This document shows positions 47,719-59,646 of a stretch of DNA of 64,000 nucleotides, piece after piece. A program made the translations under genes and the position numbers. Where the stretch lies: NCBI GenBank assembly GCA_013397795.1, contig VZTJ01001774.1, positions 851,120-915,119 on the forward strand, written 5' to 3'. Within the stretch, counting starts at the first letter, position 1, and each line of letters begins with the position of its first letter. The stretch comes from Orthonyx spaldingii (Eukaryota; Chordata; Aves; Passeriformes; Orthonychidae). Below the pieces are notes generated by a model. That model saw only the letters and a program-made list of their open reading frames with translations, made no database searches and was not told the DNA's origin.

Positions 47719-48040
47719 CAGCCTTCTGAGACCTAAAGAGGGCCTACAAGACAGTCAGAGAGGGAACTTTGACTAGGACGTGTAGTGATAGGACAAGGGG
47801 GACAGAGGGCAGATTTAGATTAGGTATGAGAAAGAAATTCTTCCCTAAGAGGGTGGTGAGGCTCTGGCACAGGTTGCCCAGAGAAGCTGTGGCTGCCCCA
47901 TCCCTGGAAGTGTCCAAGGCCAGGTTGGACGGACTCTGAGAATCCTGATCTGGTGGAAGGTGTCCCTGCCCATGGGAGGGCTTGGAACAAGGTGATCTTT
48001 AAAGTCCCTTCGAACCCAAACCGTGCTGTGACTCTGTGAT
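47719..48040 (+). mobile_element. CR1 LINE, 3'-end fragment (plus orientation)
   Basis: Contains CAGCCTTCTGAGACCTAAAG, GTAGTGATAGGACAAGGGGG, AGGGTGGTGAGGCTCTGGCA, CAGGTTGCCCAGAGAAGCTG, TGGAAGGTGTCCCTGCCCAT and ends CTGTGACTCTGTGAT, the CR1 3' terminal repeat. A stretch between the 'acaaggggg' and 'agagggcagattt' blocks is shortened relative to the usual form. 5'-truncated; no coding capacity. Confidence 0.95.
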
Positions 48041-49629
48041 TTCCCATCGATGCTTTACAGCTTTGTAAACTGAGGGCTTCAGCAGTCAGGCCTTAACTGT
48101 GAGACTTCTGTAGGGTAGTACAAAGTATTTAAGTTGATCATAACAGTGATCAGAGCATCACCAAAAGACAGAAGTGAGAACAGAGTAAGTAGATAATATG
48201 GTGGAAGAACATCAGAATAATTTTTCATTGCAAATGGACTAAAAGAAGGTGTACATTTTTCTCAGTTTGCATCTTCTTTCTTATCGTCATATTTTATTCC
48301 CTACTCAGAACTTCAAAGTCAAAACAGGCACATGGACATGTCTTTATTTTCCCCCATTTTCATTTAAATATACAACATTTGAGGGCATTCTAGTATCTGC
48401 TTTTTATTTGCAGCCAGCAATCAAAAACTATTTTCACTGTATTATTAAAAACTGAAAAATAAATACTATATTTTTAATCTTAAGCGTTTTAAAAATGGAA
48501 GGAGATACCAGTGAGTGTCAGTAAGTCTAACTCTAAGTTGCTTGTGTTGACATACTGCTGAAGGCTAAAAACAGCTTATACAGATTTTATTTGTTTATAG
48601 GGCAAATTATAAAATGTTCCACTGAAATAAGTAATGACAATTTTTGTCTACGTAAATGTGCATGTAAATGTAATGATGTTTGTTGTCATTTCAACATGAC
48701 TGCCATTATTGAAATAGAAGAGCCAGTACTAATTCTTGGTGTCATATTTCTTAAAAAATGAAAATAAGGCATTTAAAGAAGCGTCAAGGTTTTCAGTGCA
48801 GATCATTCATCTCCTGCATGCTCTTAGAATAACACCCTCAGCAAAACAGACAGACAAAAGCTAACTCGAGTTCTGCTCTCTAATCTTTTTAAGAAACATA
48901 CATTTGAAGATATTTTCCAACTTCAGAGTGTTCTGGAACTCAACGAGATCTTAATGAATAAGATGTGAAGTTTTGTCATTGTCTTAAAGCTTGTGTAACC
49001 TGGGCACAGGGTAAAAACCTGCAAAAGTCTGTCTTTGATCTCATCAGCCAAAAGAAACCCTTCTGTTTTTTAGCTGAATACCTGGATGTGCCGTGCTGAG
49101 CTCTCACGGTGCCCACCCTCCAGTGGGACTATCTGCAGGATAATAATTGACAACAACATGCAGGCCAAAACCCCCCAACACTGAGCTTCTGTGTGATTTG
49201 AACACAGCAGTGTTTTTTTCAAACTCCTTGCAAGTGTGTTCCTCTCCTCCCCTTCCCTCATCAGTCCTTGCCCATGGCAAGTTGGCTGTAGCATGATCAG
49301 GAACGGAACTGAAAAGTATCATTTTTAGATAATAATGGCTGGTTTTAGTACTTTATATGGCTGAGTAGGTTTAAGAGTTGAGAAATCTTGAATTCTAATC
49401 TTGCCTCTTCCACCAAAGTGGCACATGACCCCAGGCAGGGGTGGGCAGGGAGGGTGGTGTCACCTGTTTTTTGAAGCAACGTCTCAATTTTTTGTTCCTA
49501 GGTAGCCATGCCTTTAAAAGACCTGAGTATTCACACAGCTTGAAAACAATTTCAGCTTAAAACTGCAAGCATGTGAAGTCTTTGAAACGAGATGCCTCAC
49601 ATGTTCCAGAAACAAAAAGCTGGCTTTGA
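48041..49629. other. intergenic, no gene supported
   Basis: AT-rich. At about 49385-49440 the order TTCTAATCTTGCCTCTTCCAC then GTGGCACATGACC is weakly MIR-like (minus orientation) and may be part of the same relic as the next feature. Confidence 0.45.
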
Positions 49630-49760
49630 AGCATTTCCTTTTCTCCATGCCTCAGTTTCCCCTAGGATGAGACAGAATCTATGACAGGAGGGTAAAAGGG
49701 ATACGAATTTCTTAATACTTGTGAGATACTTTCAATATGTGATTGATACTAAATGTTACC
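49630..49760 (-). repeat. MIR-like ancient CORE-SINE relic (minus orientation)
   Basis: TTCTCCATGCCTCAGTTTCCCC, then a purine-rich stretch, ACTTGTGAGATACTTTCAAT and TGATACTAAATGTTACC follow the order of a reverse MIR (ctctgtgCCTCAGTTTCCcc ... gtgctttgagat ... gctatata). The CCTCAGTTTCCCC core is exact. Confidence 0.6.
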
Positions 49761-50189
49761 ATGTGCTTTTCAGTTCCAGGGGCTCCCAAAATGTTGTGCA
49801 GTGGGACAGGCAGCAGTCCCTGCCCCACACTAGAATACATTCAATGACAATTTCTGCCAGGTAGGGGCTCCCTCTACCCAGTGACTTTCTGGAGCAGCAC
49901 AGCAAGGTCAGGGACACAAGGCTGTTTCTCTTATGGAGTAGAAAGCTGGAAGGTGAAACTGTAGGGTCTGCTGAACCCAGGAGCTCTGTGCTGGGTTCTG
50001 TCTAGGTTAATCCAGCAGAGCTTTTGCTAACTATAAAACACAACTCTAAGAGATAAGCAAACACAAAACCAGCAAGCAACACAGAATTAGGAGACTTATT
50101 TTGGGGAAATAGCTCTGATAGAGGTCCTAGACATAGCTCTGATAATAAAACTCAGGAAAAATATTGGAAAAGTTTTCTTCTTCCCTTTT

Positions 50190-50475
50190 AAATTGATTGA
50201 CTCCCCAGACACTGCTTTAATGATGCATGCAGATGATGTGGTGTTTTGTGCAGCAGTTTCTGGGAATGCAGCACCACGGAGTGCTCCCTGATTGTTGCTG
50301 TCATCACAAACTGCCCACCATCCTTCGTCTTATGTAAATTTAATTCCAAACACACCACTTCATGCTTTATTATCTCACAACAGCAATTGCATTTGGCCCT
50401 TTGATTCATCTGTGGAGAATGCATTATGAAGCAAAGCATAAATATCATAAAGTGGTTAGTTCATGGGGCTTCTAA
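50190..50475. promoter_or_regulatory. candidate conserved non-coding element
   Basis: Non-coding block with GCTTTAATGATGCATGCAGA, a TCF/LEF-like CCTTTGATTC, CTTATGTAAATTTAATTCC and AATGCATTATGAAGCAAAGC. Texture is unlike the surrounding drifted sequence. Inference only. Confidence 0.35.
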
Positions 50476-52859
50476 TTTCAGAAACATCACAAAATGCTAA
50501 TTCGTAGACTTCATACTAGCACAAAAAATATATTTCAGTGGATGTCGTGAGGGTAAATCCCTGCTTTCGTCCTTCACTTGGAAAGTGCTGCAGCTTAACT
50601 TAACAGCTCTAATAAAACTTAGAGCAAAATAACTTGCTGGAGTGTTCAGCTACATTTCAGTGTATTCTGAGTTAAAAAAAAAAATGTAAAGAGCCTTCAA
50701 AATAGTCCAGAAGGGAACTAAAATAAGGAACAGGTTGCATTTTCTTCTCTTTTACCTGCCATATATTGTGGGGCGCAATTTATTCCCTGTTGGTGCAGTT
50801 CTTCTTAAAAAGTGGTGAAACTGCACCCACCAGGTTGTTTGCTAATTGTAATGGTACTGAACTGCAGCAAAGTCAACTCAAGTTTTAGAAAGAGTTGCTC
50901 AAGAAAGAGAAAAGCCAGTGCCCTTAGAGAGAAGCCAAGTGTGCATTTCCAGGTGGGCACTGTATGGCTGAGGCAGGAATTCTGGGCTGGGAGAAAAGAG
51001 TACATTGACTAGAAAAACATGAAATATGCTGCTTACAAACACCACTCTTGTTCAGTGCCTTTTCCCTTTATGATCTATGTGTGAAAACTTCATCCACAGA
51101 TGTTGCTGCATGGATTTGTCCCTATTTTCAAGTATAATCCATTTTGGACATGGACCAGGTGGATACACAGGTTTATTTTGGCTTGACTGTAACGCCATAA
51201 GTAGCAGAAAAAGTTTAGGCAAAATTTCCCAGCAGTTAGAGGTGAATGTGGGGTGTGCCTGTGTGAAGGAACAAGGGGATTGGGGTGGGCTGGAAAGTTG
51301 GCTGGGCTGGCTCAGGGCAGTGCAAGCTCACAAGGCCAGCACTTACACAACCCATCAAAAGGTGTTAGTGCCTTGTTAAAATATATGAAGTGGTCTTTGC
51401 AGAAGATCATTTCGTTTTCAGCATTGATCCTTTTCAGACCCTTTCACCTTTTTTACCAACCCAGGACATTGAATGCTACTTTTTGATTTTCTGACTCATT
51501 TGCATGTAATTCCTCTTTTTCTACATTTTAACAAATATGTTGTGATATTTAGTGTTGTTTGTACCTTTCCAGCAGCAACCAACGGTCATTTCTGTGACCA
51601 TGAAAAGCCCTGTCCATACTGAACAGCTCAGTGTGAGCCAAGTGAATTTAGTTCACTTGGAGGAAGCCTGAGTCCCTGTGACTCCTGCCTGCTACCCTGA
51701 TGGAGCAACCTCTAGACCATCCCCAAACATGTCACACTCCTCCTGTCTCCTTTGGTCCCTGCCTTGTGAGGATGCCATCCATCTCAGTTGATGCTGGGCA
51801 ATTTGGGGCCTAAAGATCCTTCACAAACAGTGGAGGACGTAGCTTCTGCTTTTCTTGTCTGTGAATTATAAAACTTTTCTAAAATCAGAATGAAATCATT
51901 TTGTTGCACAATAAAATTGGTCAGGTATTTTTGAGCCACCTTCCATGTCTGGTAACTAGCACGGCAAGTTCAGCCTGTGGATGTGTGTATGGATGTGGTT
52001 CTTTTAGGAAAAAAAAAAAGGCAAATTCACCTAATTAGTTCATATTTCTGAAGTATAAATCTGAAGTAATTTGCTCTCAACTATAATTTTCACCATTAAA
52101 CCCAACATTGTTTCCTAGCCCATGCTCAGAATTACTTGAAAATTAAAGAAGTTAGATTATTGACTGGTGCAAACTGAACCTCCTTTTGCTGGGGTGCACA
52201 GAGATCTGTTGATTTATCCTAGGGAAGATGTAGTTCATTGTCTCTCAAGACCGTTTATGCAGCAGGGCCATTGTATTCCTCAGCAGGAATTCTGATAAAA
52301 GCACATCTACTCCTGTGCTCCTGCAGCCAGTTGTATTTATATATGTAAGTAGGAAAACACTAGCTAATCCAAATTTTATGTAAGTGGGGATGATAGCGAT
52401 TGGAATAGGGAAGAAATGGAATCCTGCACCTAGCACAGGCAGCGCTTTTTTGTTTAGATTTTGGATCATGCTTGCTTAGGATCAGAACATTTCTTTGTGT
52501 AATGTGGCAACCTTGATTTTCGTACTGGCTATCAAAACTGTTGAGTTTGTAATTTTAGTCTCTGCAAATCGTCATCATTATTTAGTCTTAGATGAATAAT
52601 TTAGATATGTTACTTTTACGAAGACAGGAAGGAAAATTGAGTCTGTATCTCCAACACCAGCAGAGAGTTTGTAAATTGTATTAGGATGGAGTTTCTGAAA
52701 TCCGGTCAGTGCTGTAGATTATTTTATATATGAATGGAAAAAGGTGAAGTATATTTATTGCAAGGTGCATTTAAATTTTCAAACCTGTAGGTAAACTTTA
52801 ACTTCATAATTTTAATAACATTGCATTGGTAGGAAAACAAACTTGCTCACCTTGTGTTT
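50476..52859. other. intergenic, no gene supported
   Basis: AT-rich sequence with short chance frames and A-runs (50672-50684, 52008-52019). Nothing that I can assign. Confidence 0.5.
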
Positions 52860-53620
52860 TTATATTTTCTTTAATTTCGGATATTACAAACAACACAGGC
52901 ATGGAAAGCCGTAATAGCCCGTGATTTCTAATATTGGGAAAAGCACAAATATAAAATATACTTGAAGCTCAGCTCTAAGTAGATTATAAACATTTAATAT
53001 AGAATGTTATCATAATATTCAGAGCACCAAATTGCAGACTTCTGTCACCCACTTTCAGGCATGCTTCTGAAGATCATAGTTAATTCTGCTGATTTATGGT
53101 AATGCTGTAGCACTATCATATGCAGCATCAGAAACCACTAACAAGCTTAGTATAAGCTTGGACTGAAATGGTTTGAGGTTTAAATTTCTGTAACGATTAT
53201 AAACTAGAGGGAGTGAAATCCCACTTCAGCAAAAAAATAAAAGTGTCTTGTTGCAATTCAATATTGCATCCTCTCTCTCTCCCCCTCTCATTCCAACCCC
53301 CCTTACCTTCTCTTCTCTCTTTAGCTTCTCTGAGGAGCCATATTTGAGAAAAGTAATTTTAAATTGTGACTGGCATTTTTAAATTTAAAAATAATCCTTT
53401 TTGTATGGTAATGCGCTTTATAATTAGGAGACACAATGCTAGCATTTATTGGAAGTAGAAAAAAAGCTCAGCTGAAAAGTATTAAAATCAACTAGATTTT
53501 TTTTGCCCATTTCATTTGAAATGATAGCTATTTATAAAATAAATCTGATGAGTTTGCCAACCCTTTCCATAAACATTTTAATATAACAACTGTCATATTT
53601 GAGTGTCTCAGGGATACTAT
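52860..53620. promoter_or_regulatory. candidate conserved non-coding element pair
   Basis: Very AT-rich block interrupted by a CT-rich stretch (about 53270-53330, CTCTCTCTCTCCCCCTCTC). Contains GCCGTAATAGCCCGTGATTT, AGTTAATTCTGCTGATTTATGG and GCGCTTTATAATTAGGAGAC, homeodomain-type cores in otherwise non-coding DNA. Inference only. Confidence 0.3.
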
Positions 53621-55139
53621 GGACTGCAATTACCATAAATCTGTTTCAAAACTCACTCTGAACATAGGGTTAATAGGAAGGTGTGCAAAGAGAAAACATT
53701 ATGAACCAGAACTTTAAAGAATGTCAATCACAGTGCTGTTGCTCCAAAATCCAGTCAAAGGGGAATCTACTTTTGGTTGTTCTCTGCACACACTGGGCTT
53801 CTCTCTCCTGTGCCCTTGTGAGAGCAGTGCTCAGGAGCCGTTTCTGGCAAAGGGCTGATGCTCTGCTGCAAATACAGAACTTCAGGAACCTGGCCATTGG
53901 TTTAGACAACATACTGCCATTTTCAAATTCCAGATTCCCCGCTCCCATCAGCGAAAATTGCTTTTTCTCTCTCTGGCTATCCAGAAATGCTAGAATTGAG
54001 CAAGGTTTTGAAAGGATTTTTAAATGTTTATGTTGTGGACATTAAATTTGATAGAGACAATCAAATCATGATTTCTGAGTATCAAATCTTAAAGAAAGAT
54101 GGGTTTAAGTTATCTCAGTTTGGGCAGGTAAAAATATTACAAACCACTACTGCCTTCTCTCCCACCCCACAGTGCTGTCATTCATCAAAATTAAGATTAA
54201 GTAAATCATTGCAAGGAAAACCAACTACATTTCCCCTTTTTTTGTGAAACTTGTACTGAACTCATTGTTCTACCTTGGTGCAACCTATTTGATTGTGTAG
54301 AGTTCTGTTAATTATTTCCTATCTATTAGAAAACAAACCATTGGGAAACATCAGTAATAACTTTATTATATTGGGTCAAATTCAGGTATAACTCTTGAGA
54401 TCAATGGGAAATTTCTGAAGGCAAGGAAAAAAACATTATCAGTTCTTTGTAATTTATGGAAGATGAGCCACATCTTGTTTACAGTAATCCTAATTGTACT
54501 TCCATATTGCCTTTTTCATTCCAAATGAAAGAGGTATTGTGACTTAAACAAAACTCCTAATCATTTTCACTAGCACCTTTTCATCTGAATCCAACAGCAG
54601 CTGACTGTATGGCAATGAGTTTTGCCTTCATCATGAGGAAATCGGTGTGGCCACCAAACCTGATCAGAGTCCACAAGAATCATGGGCTCACACACTTCTT
54701 GAAACATCCCCTGTTTAAAGAGGCACATGGAATCCACTGCCTGTCTGTTGGACAGCTGAGAAAGGGAATCAGCCCTTCTGGGATCTGAACCTGTGACTCC
54801 AAGTCGTTCGGTTGCTTTGCAGCCCCTACCAAGGTTACTAAAGCATCCAATGGTCAAAGATTTTACTGTAGAAACGAATCTCACTGGTCCTGTTCTCTTT
54901 TCTCCATCAGCCTAGCAGAGATGTGAGAAGGAAGCCATCAGGTTCTGTAAGATTTGGGAGGGCTCATCATCTGGTGCTGAAATACTGACTCCACATGCTA
55001 CAGCTTTCTTTTCAGGATGTCGCTCTCCCGCCTCCACACTCACCACCAAACAAACATAGAAATCTACTACTGTTCTCCCCATGCACTCCATTTTCTTCCA
55101 ATCTGAGAGCCATTTGTGTGTATAATTGAAAATTAGCAG
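53621..55139. other. intergenic, no gene supported
   Basis: Mixed composition. Open frames of 120 codons (53683, +) and 104 codons (54884, -) have no family resemblance and no exon-like borders that I can defend. Confidence 0.45.
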
Positions 55140-55580
55140 TGCAGCTGTTTGAAGAGAGTAATTTATCACAGCACATTGTTCGCTCCTGACACTTTAGACC
55201 TGGCTCTAACAAGGCAGTGGTTGCTGGGGGTTGAGCTGCAGAAAGTGATTCGGCTGTAATGCCGCGTTTCCCCTGCTTTGTTGCTAATTGTAGCCTCTTT
55301 TTCTCCATTGAATTGGGAGTTGAGTAAAAGAGCTTGTTTGCTCTGTGCGACGAGGCTGCCAGGGCCGCTTGGGCTATTATCACAAGATACTCTTGATCTT
55401 TTGAAAAGCAGGAAATAGAATTTTTCTCCAACAGGGAAAGTAATTTGCGATGCGTCCATTAGTTCTTCATTAAAGCAAGATTAAATTGCACGGCAAATCA
55501 CATCTGTGTTTGGATGATTAAAGGGTGGCATTTTAGAGGCCAAAACTAATTACTAGCCAAAATGAATGGGAGTGAAAAAA
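55140..55580. promoter_or_regulatory. candidate conserved non-coding element with SOX-like composite site
   Basis: Repeat-free block with CTTTGTTGCTAATT at 55276-55289 (SOX core CTTTGTT directly followed by a POU/homeodomain-like GCTAAT), GATGCGTCCATTAGTTCTTC, AGATTAAATTGCACGGCAAA and CAAAACTAATTACTAGCC. Two minus-strand open frames cross it but in different frames and without splice support. Confidence 0.45.
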
Positions 55581-58431
55581 CAGTCATGTTTTTACATTAG
55601 ATAGTGTGGCTTGTAATTAGATTCAAGCTAATTCCACTATTTCTTCTCATTTAATGAGATGAGCCTGTCCTCATCTTTTTCTAGGCCATGCTAACAGCCC
55701 CAAATGTATAATTTTGATAATACTGAGAGTTTACTTTATTGAAATTTCTTAGCTACCTGCCACAAGTGACTGTTCTGTCTAGTGGTGCTTCATTATACAT
55801 CAACACAAGCTACTGTGCATGGCCCAAGCAATATCTCAAGCAATCTCTGTACATTTATATGCATGTACATTTACTTAGCTATGCATTTGTGTGTCTGTAT
55901 ATGCACACACATATATAAATATAACGCCCATGATATGTGTGTATATCCTTGTTGAATGAATACAGAAATGTTTGAAAGAGCATGGAGAAAGGAAGGTAGG
56001 TCTTTCCATATCTGCTAAGCACAAACCTCCACATAAAATTCCTTTAATTATGGAGGTTTGTGGAGATAGTCTTTCTTTAGGCATGAGAAGAATGAGGTAA
56101 ATAGGGGCATCAAGTGGTGAGTGATTGGAATAACACAGTTATTTCCTAAACTTAAAACAAAATGAAGTTTTGCTTGTTATTACAGCAATAACTCTCACTA
56201 GACCATTGGAAGCGACAGTTAATTCTAAATGGCCAAGTAATTCACTGACTTCAGGATATATTATGTTGCTAAGATCAACATTTCTTGTTTCTCATAAAGA
56301 GATGCTGCCAATGAAATGTGGTGCTTTTTCTCCTCTTCTTGGGTTCCTGTATTGAGAAGGAAGGAGGTGTAAAGGGCCACAAATTGGATGAATATGAGGC
56401 CCAGAGTACAGATATTGTCCCTTGATCTTCTCCTGGGGGATTCTCTAGAAAACAACAGGTTTTTAACAGCAGGTTTTTTAACAATAGTTACCTGTTCCAT
56501 AAAATTTCATTGCAGTTACTCCCTGAGAGAGACCCAGACATGGCCAAGTGTCTGTTCACAGACCTCAGGTAAACACCCTGCTGGGAGTGTTGAGAGGTAG
56601 CTGGAGCAGGGCACAGGGGGAGGAGAAGTTCAGAGACTACTCGATAGTAAACCTGTTCTACAAAATCTTCTGGCTGTTGGTTTATTTTTGTGAGCTAATT
56701 ATGGGTATATTAATACCTTTAGTGTAAGTGTATAATCAGTCAATCTCAGGGACTTAAGTACCCTCTTTTGAGCAGATATATTTGATGAATAAGTGGAGTG
56801 TGTATTTCCTTTTTCTTCCAGTTCTCCAATTGGTTGTTCTTAGAGATCACCAATGCCTTTGATTCAGTCCAGGCTGGTAATTCTTATATTCTTGGCATTC
56901 TTTGGTAGATTAGTCTCTGCAGGGTGCCCCAAGTATACCATCATGGTGGACTGGTGAAAAGGCTATAAACTCATTTATAATGTAGAGCTGTACTTGGATA
57001 AAGTACTCACTTGAGCAATATCAAAGAGTTCCCACTACCTTCAAGATTCTTGTCATCCTCAGTAATATAATAGGGCATTTTTTCCTATTTTTCCTTTCCA
57101 TGCCTTACTGTATCCTGTGAAACATAGGAGAGTCAATTGTGGTCCATTTTTTTGCTGCATTATTTTTACTGGATCATTGATTTATATTCACTATATCAGA
57201 TTTCCATTAAAGATGATACTTGCAAATAAGAGCCATGAAACTGCCTCCTAGCAGAATACCACAACGGCTATTAAGCTCACTTCTGATTAATTTTTAGAGA
57301 TTTGGGGTTTCTTCTAGAGAAGCAACAATGCATTCCAGGATTGCCAGGTTCATCTGAATTTACTATGGACCTTATGCAAAACAAATTGTGAAAGGAATGG
57401 AGAAGTTCCAGCAGAGGAGAAGGTGAGCTTCTTGACTGCAAATTGAAAATACAATCACAGAGAAGTCAAGTTCCCCTCAACCGTGGCATCCTTTCCTTCT
57501 TCTCACTTAGAACTTTTCAACTTAGCCACAGGGACTGGCCTCATTGTGTTTTGCCGCTTTTCAGAGATTTCTTGTAGTTGCTTCCCCAGTCTGCTAGTTG
57601 TTGCTTTTGTCTGGTGAGAGTTCCACCATGAATTTGTTTCTTTTTACTTGTTTTGTTTTGGTTTGGTTTTGCTTGTTTGTTTCTTTGTTTCTAGTCTGAT
57701 AAGAATGAGATTTTAGTGACTCAGGTCTCCACTATGTATTATTTCTGTTTCCCTGGAGATTGGTTTCGTGTTCTTGACTAATGAACATGAAACTTGCAGC
57801 TGATTTTTAAAGATTATTTAATATCCATGTAATAATCAGGAGTAGCACTTGGCACAATTTTAAACAACATTTTAAAGTTATGGTACTATTTTATTACATG
57901 CATAACATAATATCCACATTGCATCTTCCTGCTGCAATCCACACAGATCAATAACAGAGATGAAAAGCTTTGTATTTTGAGTGTTTCATCTAAAATACTT
58001 TTTCTATTCTTTATAAGTTTTAGGGATCCATGCCATTGCACCTGCATTTGAATTCTCCTAATTACAGGGAACATTGCTTGCTAAAACAATGAGAGAAATG
58101 TGTCCATTTATCATTGCTTGTACCCAAAAGAACTATGACTGACATTCCTGCAGGTATTGTGGCAAGCTAAAAGGCTTCTTACAGCTAATAGGAGTGACTA
58201 AGATTCATTTGAAGACAGAAGGGTTCTATTTTGCTCTAAAGACAACTTATATTTTCTAAATTGGGGATTGCAGATTTCAAAACTTTTCTGAGACCTCTGC
58301 TGACCTTGAACACTTCCTGCAATAATGGAACTGAAGTCTGCAATAACAAGCCTTACATACTGCTTCAAAATCACTTATATATCCTGTACTTTTGGCTTCC
58401 TATCATATTCCTTTAAAAGAGTATGTGCAGC
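55581..58431. other. intergenic, no gene supported
   Basis: AT-rich. Short TG/CA/TA-rich microsatellite-like sequence at about 55860-55950 and a TTTGT/TTTGG-rich stretch at 57640-57695. No gene that I can support. Confidence 0.5.
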
Positions 58432-58978
58432 TGTGGTGGTTTAACCCCAGCCACAACTCAGCCCCACGCAGGCACTCATTCACTGCCCTGCAGTGTGGTG
58501 GGGGCGAGAATCAGAGGATAAAGGTGAGATAAACCCATGGGTTGAGATAAAGACAATTTAAAAGGTAAAGCAAAAGCTGCATTCTAAAGCAAAGCAAAAC
58601 AAGGAATTCATTCCCCACTTCCCATGGCCGGGTGTTCAGCCATCCCCAGGAGAGCAGGGCTCCATCACTCCTAACAGTGACTTGGGGAGACAAAGGCCAT
58701 CGCTCTGAACATCTCCTGTTCCTTCTTCTTCCCCAGCTTTCTGTGATCAGCACGATGCCACATGGGCTGGGATATCCCTTGGGTCAGTTGGGATCAGCTG
58801 TCCCAGTTTGTCCCCTCCCAACCCCTGTGCCCCCCAGCCCCCTCACTGTTGGGATGGGGTGAGGAGCAGGAAGGGCCTTGGCTCTGTGCAAGCCCTGCCC
58901 AGCCAGAGCTGAAACATCCCCGTATTACCAACACTGTTCCCAGCACAAACCCCAAACACAGCCCCATACTAACTCTAA
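58432..58978 (-). mobile_element. endogenous retrovirus LTR remnant (avian family), minus orientation
   Basis: Starts TGTGGTGGTTTAACCCCAGC, followed by CAACTCAGCCCCACGCAG, TTGAGATAAAGACAATTTAA, GCAAAGCAAAACAAGGAATTC and AACACTGTTCCCAGCACAAA, an LTR type I recognise from avian genomes. The reverse-complement end is the LTR 3' end; the 5' end of U3 (right side here) is truncated near CATACTAACTCTAA. No internal viral genes adjoin, so this is a solo or broken LTR. Confidence 0.85.
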
Positions 58979-59323
58979 GTTTTGCTTATCAATCATCCAA
59001 CACTATGCAGGCAAATAATTGTCCAAATAACTTCACTACAGAGGCTGAAAAGCTCAAGAGAGGGTAAAATACAAGTAATAATTTTTTATCCATAAATAGA
59101 GGATCCATATAAAGGTACAATTAAAGTAATAGTAAAAGGCCAGATTAACCTCCCTCTTCATATATATAAAAGTCAATGATTCAAAGTTTCCAGTTGTTTC
59201 TGCTTGTTTTCCAGAGAAAGAAGCATAACTGTTAAGATGTTTATACCACTACATATCATGTATCTATACACATATATGCAAGAGTAGTAGATGACTTGAT
59301 TTATTCAAAAGATTATCTGTCAC
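58979..59323. other. sequence between two LTR remnants, nothing recognised
   Basis: AT-rich, A-rich on the + strand, no coding potential and no retroviral internal sequence that I can identify. Confidence 0.5.
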
Positions 59324-59583
59324 TGTTGAGCCGATGTCAAAACAAGAGGCACACAAGAGTGATTGCCAAGAAAAAGGAATTCTTTATTTAAATGCAGCTT
59401 TTATATACAAAATGAATGCTCACTGGGATTGGCCACAGCCCTCCGCCCCCTGGGGCTGGTTGGGCACAGGCATTCCCGCCTGTTCCCAAAGTTCTGAACA
59501 CCTTATCTTCTGTTTACATAAACAGAAAGATTTTCTCACGAGGAAAGAGGTTCTGTGCTGTCACAATTACCAATTCACACAAA
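59324..59583 (-). mobile_element. probable second, unrelated ERV solo LTR (minus orientation)
   Basis: On the minus strand, in order: a CCAAT box (59432-59428), TATATAAAAG (59407-59398), AATAAA (59388-59383) and an end in ...GGCTCAACA at 59324. GTCAC flanks both sides (59319-59323 and 59584-59588), a plausible 5-bp target duplication. The far (U3) end is not a clean TG, so the boundary is uncertain. No internal retroviral sequence is present. Confidence 0.55.
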
Positions 59584-59610
59584 GTCACCACATTTCTGAT
59601 GGGAGGAATA

Positions 59611-59646
59611 ATAGAATCATAGAATATACTGAGTTGGAAAGGAGAT
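59611..59646 (-). mobile_element. short CR1 3'-terminus fragment
   Basis: AATAGAATCATAGAATATAC then GAGTTGGAAAGGA is the reverse complement of a CR1 3' end, cut to about 36 bases. Confidence 0.65.

Noticed and set aside
53683..54045. 120-codon + strand frame
   Set aside because: No family resemblance, single isolated frame, ordinary intergenic composition.
55012..55459. 139- and 97-codon minus-strand frames
   Set aside because: Different frames over the same DNA, no splice support and no recognisable domain; better read as a non-coding element.
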